From Strigamia acuminata (lineage: Eukaryota > Arthropoda > Chilopoda > Geophilomorpha > Linotaeniidae): DNA of 64,000 nt. The notes beneath the pieces are model-generated. The model was not told the origin of the DNA. It searched no databases and saw only the letters and a list, made by a program, of their open reading frames with translations. This document shows positions 37,586 to 47,183 of this stretch, one piece after another (position 1 is the first letter of the stretch; every line of letters begins with the position of its first letter). The stretch is taken from NCBI GenBank assembly GCA_949358305.1, contig OX442314.1, positions 36,079,608-36,143,607 of the forward strand. Reading direction: 5' to 3'. Both the position numbers and the translations under genes were made by a program.

Positions 37586-38221
37586 GGTGTTTAGATCATT
37601 TTGAATCTAGAATCACCAGACACTTTGTCCCCGCATGATTGGGATAGTGTCTAATGATATTTTATAGTATTTGGTAATGTTAGCTTGTATTCGACAATAG
37701 TATTTGTTTTGTTCTGGCGATAATGCACGTTGACGCATTATGCGCACTGTACTTGTATGTTTGTTCTATTGAGTTATGACTCTATTTCTGTTTATTTCAT
37801 GCTTTGTAAATAACTGCATGATGCCATACTGTGGTTTTTCATGTAACGCAGGGCATCATGCAGTGTATATTGTGATACTGGTTTGTTTAATCGACACCCA
37901 TGCATTTTCACTTGTTTTCCAGCATGTATGTTGTTTTATTTCATGAAATCATCTTTTTTTTTTCTTCCTGTTAGTATTTGCTCAGTGCATTAGTTATAAG
38001 CACTGATCCACCGCATTATCGTTTTCGAGACGTACCGTGTGCCGCCCATAATCGTCTCTATTACAGTACGTATGCCCAAATACGTATCCTCGACGACACA
38101 GTGATTGAACGCGCACACGACTACGAATTCAGCGGATTATTATTAACACGGCATCGACGTTCATCATTATTATTTTTCAACGCTTCCACATAACGATATT
38201 AACAGAATACCGCAACGCTCC
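37586..38221. other. Insertion between two halves of R1 copy C
   Basis: About 640 bp not found in R1 copies A or B. It contains a 71-codon frame (37978-38193) that translates into an ordinary-looking protein, unrecognised. R1 sequence is cut after CTGCAACAATAAATG and resumes at AATAAATGCAACGGAAACATT, so the interruption looks like a transposon insertion with AATAAATG repeated at the junctions. Confidence 0.4.
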
Positions 38222-38435
38222 TCTTCAATAAATGCAACGGAAACATTACGGGAAACAATATCGACATCTGAAAAAATTATGGTATCGGTCAAATCCCTAA
38301 TATTTATCCGTGATCGTAGAAAATAGTCTGATGCAATGCCAGCCACATCAACTTTTTCAATATTAATTTTCTGACATTTTCAATTCTTCATCACGTCACC
38401 ATTTGTGCATTGCAGTCTTACGACCAATATAAAAA
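38222..38435. repeat. Repeat family R1, copy C right part
   Basis: Matches 26195-26410 and 46020-46130 (AATAAATGCAACGGAAACATT, ATCGACATCTGAAAAAATTA, TCGGTCAAATCC). Confidence 0.7.
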
Positions 38436-38445
38436 AAAAAATTAC

Positions 38446-38481
38446 AAATTAATTAATTAATTAATTAATTAATTAATTAAT
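38446..38481. repeat. (TTAA)n microsatellite
   Basis: About nine TTAA/AATT units, directly abutting the truncated LTR. Confidence 0.95.
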
Positions 38482-39090
38482 GTGGTCTGGAGAGGACTAC
38501 GAGGCGCTGGACGCAACGAACACAGTGATAAATTCCACGAAATACAACAGAGACACAAGTTTAGGTTTTGGTTATTGGCTTTATTATGTCTAGGGGTATG
38601 ATATGGTGTCTCAAGGTGTATTTCCTAAGTGTAATGGCGATTTTGCCGCCATTCCTGATTTGACCACGTGTCACGGCAATCGGTAGATCGCCATGACACG
38701 CGAGATCGGTGTATGCAGTGTGTGCCGCGTCGCCGCAACGTTCTTTAGGAACATGCGGCGAACACAGCGTGTTGGACGCTCAGGTCCCGACCGGCGACAG
38801 CATTGCTGCGCCGGTCCTTCGGGTATCTCTTGCGATCAGGCATGGGAAGAAGGTCGTAGAACGACCGTTCGCCATGCTGGTCCAGATTCAACTGATCGAG
38901 CTACTGCAGGGCCCACCACTTCCGGAAGGGGCACTTCCGGTTCCCAATTGGCGGAGCCAACGACTGACAGCTCCACCTGGCGCGGGAGGCCGCGCCAGGT
39001 CGCGCACGAGAAACACACGAGGTGCGCGAGAGCTTGGAAGCGCCGTGTGTTGCAGTGAAGTGACACAGCCTGAGTGGGCAGTTGGTCACA
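38482..39090 (-). repeat. Diverged solo gypsy LTR, truncated on the left
   Basis: About 610 bp match the 623-bp gypsy LTR from near its 20th base to its end GGTCACA at 39090. The start is lost at the (TTAA)n run. No internal gypsy sequence flanks it, so it is a solo LTR. The open frames across it are LTR shadows. Confidence 0.85.
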
Positions 39091-39096
39091 AAATGA

Positions 39097-39408
39097 TGGG
39101 AGTCAAAAACCAACAAAATCCTCTTCAAAAGCTCATCCGCAGCATTAGACGTCATCCTAAGGTTTATCTACGTCGGATTGTCCTCTCTAAGCTGCACAGA
39201 CGACCCCAAATTACTCTTAGAGGTCATACAAGTGTCTCGCATGTTACTTATCACCGATATATTCAAATTTTACTGGAAAAGATGGCTCGAGATGCTAAAT
39301 GTAGAAAATCTCATCGAAATCTGGAAAGAAGCGACGAAATACGAAGTAAACCGTGCGTCTCCTGTACTATTTCATGACATGCAACCTCATACCATGAATG
39401 ATTGCTGA
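39097..39408 (+). pseudogene. BTB/BACK-domain gene fragment
   Basis: A 103-codon frame without ATG reads like the second half of a BTB/POZ domain running into BACK: LDVILRFIYVGLSSL, LLLEVIQVSRMLLITDIF, then LNVENLIEIWKEATKYEV. This spacing and the LxVEN motif are typical of kelch-like/BTB proteins, which are often Cullin-3 adaptors. The fragment begins 6 bp beyond the end of the solo LTR, and the first half of the BTB domain is not visible on the other side. It is either an exon of a disrupted gene or a pseudogene piece. The stop at 39406-39408 comes shortly after the BACK start, so it is truncated at both ends. Confidence 0.6.
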
Positions 39409-39895
39409 AATTTCACCGTTTTAATCAAACACTCATATTTCAATTTCTCATCTACTCTGCACCAAAAAAATTTTCCATAATCACTTGCACTACCAACACA
39501 CACACATATGATTCATAACTGAATATATTTTCTTTCAAGAACCAACAAGCCTAGTTTTTATGGCCCTTTTACACCACTCCAGACAATTTCACCTGTGCAA
39601 TTTTAACACTGGAAATTTACATAATGCTTTTCTTTCGTTCAATCCCATTTCATTTAGACAATTATGCAATGTGGGATCACGCACATGAACATGATGCAGT
39701 TTCCACTTAATGTTCATCTTCCAACATGCATATTTTCGATTTTTTTTGAAAATACTCGTCAACCTTGGATGTTGACATGGAGTGATTTTTTACGATCTAC
39801 TAAGTTTGCAGACATTAGCATAAAAAAAGGATTTTGAGTTCGAATCAGCTCATGTGGTGGCTGATCGAATACTTTTTGCCAGGGGTTGTAATTTG
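39409..39895. other. AT-rich interval, no gene recognised
   Basis: Only scattered stop-ridden frames and a short CACACACACA run near 39500. Confidence 0.4.
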
Positions 39896-40588
39896 CTATT
39901 GTTTTATTGTAAAGAACAAACCAATGAGTTGTTATATTGATTTGTTCTAACCATATCATTTGTATTTTGGTATTGAGTCACTTTTAGCCTCAAAACCACA
40001 TGTGGTTCTTTCTTTTTGAAAATATAGCTATATGTGAACGCATAGTGCGAGTTATCCACGCTTTTCAAAATGGATTCCGATTAATTTTTAACATATTCCA
40101 GCACAACTAATCTCATTAGCAGTTATCATACTTGTAAATGTTTTTATAAGTGTTGTGACCGCTTGGCCACCCACGATGACCCGCATCACTCCACACACCG
40201 CCCAATGGCCCTAAGGTCATCCTCCCTTGCAGGATGGACTGACCCAGTGTGGGAAGAAGAGAGCTGAGTGGTGTGGGATAGAAGAGAGAGTAGACCAGAT
40301 CGAACCCACGCGAGAAAACACCGGGTCTCAACCCAGACAGAGGTGCTGCACGACAATCCTAAAGCCAGCAAGGGCAGTCGTGCCCTGTGCTGACTCTACT
40401 CTCCTCCCAGTCACCACTGTGACGCTCACTGGTGCGGCGATGGGCCCACTACAGCCTCCATGGGCTGTGCTGCTAAGTACGGCAGAATGCTATGTTTAAC
40501 TGGCCACGTCACCCATGGGATTCGCCCTGTGTGTGTTGGACTCCGTGGTGGGTGGTGCGGGCGGGGGACGAATCTTAAGTCCTTCAAT

Positions 40589-41809
40589 ATGGCAAATTTA
40601 AATAACCAACCACAACTACAGCGACATGTCCAGTTGCCCCCAGTGAATCTGGGGAACATTCCGATAAATTTCCACACGGCCTGGAAAGAGGAATGGCCGG
40701 GGGCATTCGAGGAGATCTGCAGAGTTACTGGCGAACGAATGCGAATATGGCATCAGACGACCCCCCATGCAAATGCGGCACAAATAACAAGCAAAGAGAA
40801 ATATCTCTTTGAGGAAACCACGGAGCAGGCTAGACAAAATTGGATCAGTATTAAGACTACCGGGGGCCTACCTAATAACTCACCTACACGAGAGATTACC
40901 TTACCAAGAATAAGATCGCCATCATCTTTTGAATCATATCGAGATGAGCGAGGATAACATGACTCCTACGAACACTAAGAAACGGGTGCGTTAAGATGAC
41001 TCACCCACAAGTATCGGAACGGAATTGAGTACCGCCGAACTGGTTGAGAGAGTTCTGACCTCAATTAAGGGAATAACCACAGCCACTACACAAGAAAAGG
41101 CCTCTAAGATCACATTCATACCGTAAAGCCGGAACAAGCAATAGTCAGGGGCGAACTGGACACGATCTCTAGGAGTTTCACTATTATGCTCGCAAAATGT
41201 CACGAACTGGAAGTTCAAAACCTTAAATTGCAAATGGCTGCACTTAAACCAGCAGAACGTCCAGCAGAAACTCTACGAGATAACAGGCAATATTCAGATA
41301 TATTGCAGCAGAGAATGGTTCCCAAACCCAAGCCCAGACGAGACCTCCTCCTTACAACATTAGTGGAAATTGAAGGAGCAACAGATCTGACAGCGGCAAG
41401 GAAAACTATTACGGACCACTTTCCGGCTTTGGATACTTCCTTTGGAGTGGTCGCAATGCGGCCACTAAGGGGCGGGCGTATTGCGATCGACACGGAGAAT
41501 GAGGGCATGCGAGATCGGCTGGTGGACATTTTGTCCAACAAGCCCAAAATCAAACTAAAAACCACAGAAAAACGATACCCCATGGTCACGACCACAGGGG
41601 TGGACAATAAAGAGGACGAACGAGCGTTCGTAGTTGCCCTACTCTCACAAAACTCGGACAAACTAAAAGACATTAAACCTGATCACTTCAAATTTATAAC
41701 CCGCAGACCATGTAGAGATAAAGCAAAAAGCAATGTGACATTCGAGGTTCCCCCACCACTATTTGCAAAGCTCATGACAACAACTATACTGTACATTACA
41801 ACCACCTAA
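40589..41809 (+). pseudogene. LINE ORF1 (gag-like), broken
   Basis: The first segment, ATG 40589 to TAA 40957 (122 codons), is followed by a coding-like stretch in another frame (about 41010-41124) and then by a long open segment from about 41130 to 41809. The last segment contains a coiled-coil-like region (KCHELEVQNLKLQMAAL) and a conserved-looking domain with RPLRGGRIAIDTEN and RRPCRDKAKSNVTFEVP, as in gag-like proteins of insect LINEs, but the C-terminal zinc knuckles expected there are missing. At least one stop and two frame changes break the gene. Confidence 0.65.
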
Positions 41810-42051
41810 AAGTGTCTGCAAATAAATGTGGGAAGGGAGCGTATTGCTACGTCCCTAGCTAGAGATTTAATGTTCAGAGACAATATAGACATTGCATTTA
41901 TACAAGAGCCATACATCGATGCCGTTGAGATGGGACTCCAATGGCGTCAGTTTGGTTGGACTCCCACTTCTAAATCCATTATTTGGATTAATAACCCAGA
42001 ACTACAAGTTACCAATGTAACAGTTGTTAATAATGACAACTTAGTCCATAG
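41810..42051 (+). pseudogene. LINE ORF2 N-terminus (APE endonuclease start)
   Basis: The frame overlaps the ORF1 stop and reads LQINVGRERIATSLA, then DIAFIQEPYI, where the Q-E-P motif carries the metal-binding Glu of AP-like endonucleases. After about 80 codons the similarity is lost. The nuclease would nick target DNA to prime reverse transcription. Confidence 0.7.
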
Positions 42052-42940
42052 CAAGGAGCAATCGCCAGTTTTGTGTATCATCGGTGTATTTCCCTTCGGA
42101 CTCCCCGCTTTCTTATTGCTGCTATTGTATGATGAAATAACGCATTTGAATTTCTTTGTTTATCCGATGCAATAATGCCTTCTTGTTTCAAATATTGTCT
42201 GATGTAATAAGTTTTCTGATGCAATAGTATATTGTTGTTTACTAATTTGGCTTATGTAATCATCTGTTTTTATTTCTCCATTGTATTGATATGTGACTTT
42301 AGCATTAGATATAATTGTTGTGCTCATGCAATGCTATTGTCAAAAAGTTTTCTTTATTCCTTGTTTCTGACTTTATATTCAGTTCTTTCACTAAGTCCGT
42401 GCAATAAACACGTATGTTTAACTACTTGGTTTTGTTTGATTCAAGTATGCAATTTAGTGAGTAGTACGCGGACTCCGTCCTTGAAGCCAAAGACCTACTG
42501 CCAGAGCGCTTTGCTTGAACGATGGACAGCTTGATACAAGATTTCCATTAATCTTGCAGTGAATGACCCGGATTACCAGCCACTATACGACCACAAGGTT
42601 TGGAACTGAAATTATTTTATTTCCTGTGGCTTCATCGGGGACGACCGCTCCGGTGCTCGCTACACAGCCGCTGGATGGCCGATGCCTTCCAGCTTCCTTG
42701 AGTCCACCAGCATTGAAGCCTTTCGCAGACTGGCTCCAGTGCTGGCCTCCTACGACTCCCTTTCCAATACCTAACCCACCTTCCCACCTTCCAAATAGTC
42801 TTTCCCTGGCTTTTAGATTAATCCACCTCCGGAATGTAGTTTAAACATAAACGAAACGAACAGCAAGTGTACTAAGAATACGAATGATCGCTTGTATCTC
42901 AAGCAATTGTTTGTAAACTTATTTTTTCTTTTTATTATAA
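42052..42940. other. Interval without recognised gene
   Basis: The left part (42090-42400) is T-rich with repeated GATG(C/T)AATAA-like words. The right part (42470-42850) is GC-richer and has an open frame with a Pro/Leu-rich translation, but no motif. No family identified. Confidence 0.35.
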
Positions 42941-42947
42941 ATTCTAG

Positions 42948-43108
42948 CTATTCTGGCCATGGTGATGGCCTGCAATATTTATGTCCTGATGATATTCAAG
43001 AACTCGACTGTAGAGCAGTTAGTTTTTTAATGGCGTGCAGCAGCGGGAAAATAGATTATTTCGGACGTGGATATGAGCCAGTAGGAGCCGTATCCGAGAT
43101 GGAGCTTG
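42948..43108 (+). pseudogene. ESPL1: Orphan separase catalytic exon
   Basis: A 161-nt exon-like block after an ATTCTAG acceptor and before a GGTTAGT donor encodes the heart of the separase peptidase. It has YSGHGDG with the catalytic His, RAVSFLMACSSG with the catalytic Cys in the usual (G/A)CSS context, and GRGYEPVGAV, the G-x-YEPxG stretch that follows it in separases. Separase cleaves cohesin at anaphase. I see no other separase exon nearby: the next conserved piece (GNLWDVTD) is missing, and LINE reverse-transcriptase sequence begins at 43106. Most likely a captured or stranded exon or pseudogene; a gene with very long introns cannot be excluded. Confidence 0.7.
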
Positions 43109-43408
43109 GTTAGTGGCGCCAGAGTGATTATCTTCCGCAGAGCGATCATACCAATGATTCTGTACGCTGCGGAGGTTTGGGGTCATAGAGCACAACTGCC
43201 ACACTCAATTAGGCGCATGGATGCTACAGATCGAGTGTTCCTTCTGTCCATCACAGGTGCACACCATACGGTCTCCACTAGAGCGCTGGATGTGTTGGCC
43301 AACTGTCCGCCGTCATTCCTCCTAGCATATCATCAAGCCACCACGATAAGGGACCCGAATGTAGAGTGGGAGATGAGGATGTCGCCTCATTTGCAGTTAT
43401 TATCATAG
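43106..43408 (+). pseudogene. LINE reverse transcriptase C-terminal fragment
   Basis: The open frame reads IIPMILYAAEVWG, then DRVFLLSITGAHHTVSTRALDVLANCPPSFLLA. This matches the region after the RT fingers/thumb in I/Jockey-type LINEs (P-x-x-LY(A/G)-x-x-W ... R-T-x-S-T-x-A-L-x-V-L-A-x-x-PP). It may come from the same LINE family as 39900-42051, with the middle deleted. Confidence 0.75.
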
Positions 43409-43689
43409 AACAAGGGCTGAAGTAGTCACAAAACTTTGGTTTGATTTAATGACATTATGGTGTGAACACAACTCCATCCAAGTGAATATTGGAACTCTGT
43501 TTAGTTGAATCTGATCGGGAGGGTCAGATCCAGCCAAACTCGATGGTATAAGTTAACGAGCCACATGCCAGAAGCCAGCGTGGCCACAGACTGGACATAC
43601 CCGTAAAGCTTCAAATTAGCTGATTGGTGTAGATATAGAAATGATGAAGCCAACCCAGACAAGTTTCCCAACCATCGACAAAGCAGTAA

Positions 43690-43905
43690 ATATTTTTTTA
43701 TTAGTGTTTTCATTATACATTTTTTAATTTTAATTTTTTTTTAGACTGAAAGATGAAATTTTATATGCTGGGACGTCCCGTACAACCTTTCGAACTTAGT
43801 ATAAAGTTCTTAATGCGAACGACTCCAGAGAAGTGCCTTTTTATGGTTTTAAACCGACTCTGAATGCAATATTCTGATGTTGTTTGTTTTAAGGCAACCT
43901 TCTGT
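43690..43905. repeat. Repeat family R2, partial copy 3
   Basis: Shares ACTGAA(A)GAT(A)GAA, TTCTGAATGCAA and GACAACCTTC-like blocks with 22290-22500 and 13370-13440. Confidence 0.5.
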
Positions 43906-44300
43906 CCTGGCCCGGCTGAGATGTCCGTTTTCGGGCCTCTGCACAAAGTTTCAATAAAAAAAAATTAGCCAAACAAGTTGATTCAGCAACGTGAGACCAG
44001 TGGCTGCAAAAGAGAGTGCTGGTCTTTTATGGACTTATAGCCAGTTACTCTCGTTTTAACAGGAGACATTGTAGTCACTTACAATGCTACGACCGTGTGT
44101 TGTTGCACCGACCACGTGCTTTCCTTTTTTATATTGTTGGAAAAAGCAAGAGGTTTTCTCAATGTGTTAGAGTATTTGGTTGATCAGTCAATGTTTTAGA
44201 TGAGACTTTACTGGTCCTGTTATTTGTGTGCTCATTATTTGAGTGAGTGATTGGCCAGCGTTGCCAATGCGAACATTACATCATGGTGGTGATTGTACTA
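43905..44300. repeat. Repeat family R3, copy 3
   Basis: Collinear with 34916-35300, nearly identical over many blocks (GAGACATTGTAGTCACTTAC, TTAGATGAGACTTTACTGG, AGTGATTGGCCAG). Confidence 0.75.
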
Positions 44301-44522
44301 ATCGATCGTGTAATAAACTGCCTAGAGTCATTCGAATCCTTTTCACCCCATGAGTACATCGAAAGAATGGAAACACTTAGCCAAAATTCCTCATTCTCCA
44401 ACTACACACCGAGAGCTTTAGATCAAAATTTCGAAATGGTAAGAACCTACTTCGCAGGAGGATTTCTAGAGATTCCACACAATAATAATTCTTTTAGTAT
44501 TTTCGAAATAAATAGCTCATAG
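44300..44522 (+). CDS. Unrecognised coding-like fragment
   Basis: The open frame after repeat R3 translates into a well-mixed, protein-like sequence (SFSPHEYIERMETLSQN, ALDQNFEMVRTYFAGGFLE) and stops at 44520-44522. The start is not clear because the ATG at 44283 lies in the repeat. Repeat R3 resumes near 44620, so the fragment may be the unique part of a transposon. Family not recognised. Confidence 0.3.
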
Positions 44523-44619
44523 AAGTCATGTGAGCTCTCTAACGTGTTACCATGGCGACTCAATACCACATCACATACACACCCGGATGTGGAATCGCAG
44601 GAGACAGAAGTTGCAGATT

Positions 44620-44965
44620 ATTTGTGTGCTTATATTAGCATGAGTGATTGGCCAGTGTTGCTGATTCGCACATAATATCAGGGTGATTGTACGTGTCGTC
44701 TGCTTTCATCTGTTTTTATGGTTTATTACTTATGTTGGCCTGGGTTTCTCATTTATTAAATGCTTATATATTTTTTTTAAGTGGATTTGCCTGATACATA
44801 TAATGATGTAAATGTTCAGGCAATGAACTGTATTGTTTGTTAATTTCACTTGTTTTGGTCTGGCCTGTGCAAGTCAGGCTCTTTGTTATCTTTTAGAGGA
44901 TAAATCGACCCAATCTGTATTTATACTTTGTTCGGGTTAGAGATTATACTCTAGATTATACTCAT
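44620..44965. repeat. Repeat family R3, copy 4
   Basis: Matches 35215-35590 and 36838-37140 (TATTTGTGTGCTTAT, GTGATTGTACGTGTCGTCTGC, TAATGATGTAAATGTTCAGG). Confidence 0.7.
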
Positions 44966-45106
44966 GCGCCATGCACTATTTTCGGATAATGACTATAATC
45001 CCAATATGCCGAATTAGATATTTAATTTTCGCGAAGTGGTTTCGCTGAGTGGTTTTGCCGAATCGGAAGATGTAAGTTAACTTCAATTTTATTTTGAGCT
45101 TATATC

Positions 45107-45245
45107 AAATTAATTTTGTAATTTTGTAATTTTTATTTGCAATATTGAATTTTATAATTTTTATTTGCAATATTGAATTTTGTAATTTTTATTTGCAATA
45201 TTGAATTTTATAATTTTTATTTGCAATATTGAATTTTGTAATTGT
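45107..45245. repeat. ~30-bp tandem repeat
   Basis: Four to five units of TTGCAATATTGAATTTTGTA followed by ATTTTTA. It resembles the array in tektin-3 intron 1. Confidence 0.85.
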
Positions 45246-45254
45246 AACTGCCAC

Positions 45255-45521
45255 ATGGCTACGTGCCCCAATTGTCTAGGCACCGAGATGCACCCGAAGT
45301 ACAACCATGGAACCTCAACTTTCTCCAGTGTGAAAAGGAAATTGAGCGTTAAAGATAACGAACCAGAGTCGAAAAGGCTTTGCAGCGAGTCGAGTCGGGA
45401 TTTATCATCAGGCCTGGAAGAAGAGATTGAAGCGAGTTGTCGTTTCTTGAAGGTTAATTTTATGATCAGGCAAGGATTAAAGAATAGCACAGGCATCGCG
45501 CAATTGATTGAATGGGAATAA
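45255..45521 (+). CDS. Small hypothetical ORF (88 aa)
   Basis: ATG 45255 to stop 45519-45521. The peptide starts with a C-x2-C motif (ATCPNCLG), then has a KRK basic patch and a long charged part. The first 60-70 bp recur, diverged, at 33535-33600 inside other repeat material, so this is probably part of a transposon rather than a host gene. Family not recognised. Confidence 0.3.
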   Translation: MATCPNCLGTEMHPKYNHGTSTFSSVKRKLSVKDNEPESKRLCSESSRDLSSGLEEEIEASCRFLKVNFMIRQGLKNSTGIAQLIEWE

Positions 45522-45594
45522 TTTAGATCGATTTTTTTTTTGTTTAATTTGTTAAAGTAAAATGTTTGCTATTTGTGAATATTGGGATTAAATC

Positions 45595-45830
45595 TCTGTC
45601 ATCAAGGCCCATGCCGAAGCGACCACCTCTTCGTGGTCCCCAACGGAAATGTCATCCTTGCATCGGTTGGTGGTCCCAAATGTGTTACGATGCCGGTAAG
45701 GTAACATCGCTTTCACGGGGTGACGGCTAAGTGTCGCTTCAAGTCCCCGGCAGATCAGGGCTGCCGAGAATTCTTCCTTGGCCTCGGTATCGCAATGGTT
45801 TCAACTATGCACTAGGGAAAAACAGAAGCG
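45595..45830. other. GC-richer block with short perfect stems, unknown
   Basis: It stands out from its AT-rich surroundings. It contains the stems GACCAC-CTCTTC-GTGGTC and GGCAG-ATCAGGG-CTGCC and a GGTAAGGTAAC donor-like word. No protein frame persists and it matches no ncRNA I recognise. It could be a structured RNA gene or a transposon end. Confidence 0.25.
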
Positions 45831-45879
45831 GATGAGGCAATCGAGGGGGGAATCCAGTCTTTTTGGGGGGCGAAAAATT

Positions 45880-47040
45880 TACCCATTACAACCACACCAA
45901 AATAACGAGCAAACAAGTCATCTTAGCAACCACAGTGCAGCAGTTAGCAACTAATTTTTCTATATTTTGGCATAGAATAACGCCTTTCCCCGCACCTGGT
46001 TGGAAAAACAGATGCACTGTAACAATAAATGCAACAGAAACATTTAGGGAGACAACATCGACATCTGAATAAATTGTGGTATCGGTCAAATCCCCAATAT
46101 TTATCCATGATCGTAGAAAATGGCTGCCACGAACGACCAGCAAGAATGGCGAGGGGGTGATCAAAGAAAAAGACAAAATAAAAACTGATTAGTAATAAAA
46201 ATAGATATTTTAAAAATTGTAAAAATTCGGAACCAAAGAAAACCCATACACCCATACACACGGAGAAAAATAAAAGCAAAGAAATGAAGCGAAATGGCGG
46301 CCAGCAGCGCAGAGCGCTCTCAATAGTTTATCGTTCTCGGTTAGCAAACTTAAACTATTTCCACAATGTCGCCGTGTGATGTGTGCATTCAACATTCATA
46401 AATTGGAAACGCTACACTCCTGAATCGGAATGCAGGCTTACAAAACCAATAAAAGAAATGTATAGACACTTGAAATTCACGCACAAACCCAAAGTGGCGA
46501 TCAAAATGGCTGCCGCAAACAACAACCACGAATGGCGCGAATCGAGACAAAAGACACGATACAAACAACGAAAAATACAAACAGATTAGATAATGTTTCA
46601 GCTGTGAAAAAAATCAAACCAAAGTCAACGACACGAGAGAAAGCAAAGCGAAGAATGAACCGGAACGACGGCGAGCAGAACAGCGCGCTCACGATAGCTC
46701 GTCGTTATTGCCAGGCAAACCACCAGACTTAAACCATCGATCATCACTTCCTGTTACCTCATCACCTCGGAACGAAAAATATTTAAATATTTTACATTCA
46801 AACGAACAAAATTGTATTTATAATCCCCATAAAGATTTTTTCGTTCTTACTAAATCAAAATATCACCGGTAAACAAATCACGGAATCAAAAATAAACATA
46901 AATTACACAACAAACGATGATCGATTACAAAGGCCTTCCTTCATTCCAACAATCCCCACTAGATCGCGCCACCCATTCCACGCTCTAAACCATTCTCACC
47001 CAACAAAAACACTCGTTCCTCACCCAAAAAACCCGTCGAA
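45880..47040. repeat. Repeat family R1, copy B (directly upstream of the endonuclease G-like gene)
   Basis: Collinear with 26030-27420. It ends with CCACTAGATCGCGCCACCCA at 46960-46979, about 200 bp before the ATG at 47184, so it must overlap the promoter or 5' untranslated region of that gene. Confidence 0.8.
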
Positions 47041-47183
47041 CAGGCATTTCATTTCATCCAAACTAATTTCGACACAAATCCCTTCATTCAAAATTCACAA
47101 ATTAAATTCCCCATCACCCATTCACAGGAAAAAAGCCAAATCTAACGCGTAAAACCGCCTAAAACTCGCATCAAACTCAACTA

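Larger units (their letters stand above)
39900..42051 (+). mobile_element. Non-LTR retrotransposon (LINE), 5' part only
   Basis: It carries a leader (39900-40588, second copy at 34090-34745), a gag-like ORF1 in pieces (40589-41809), and the beginning of an APE-type endonuclease (41810-42051), after which homology is lost. The order gag-like ORF1 then endonuclease is that of I/Jockey/R1-type LINEs. Reverse transcriptase is absent here; an RT C-terminal piece lies at 43106-43408. Confidence 0.75.
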
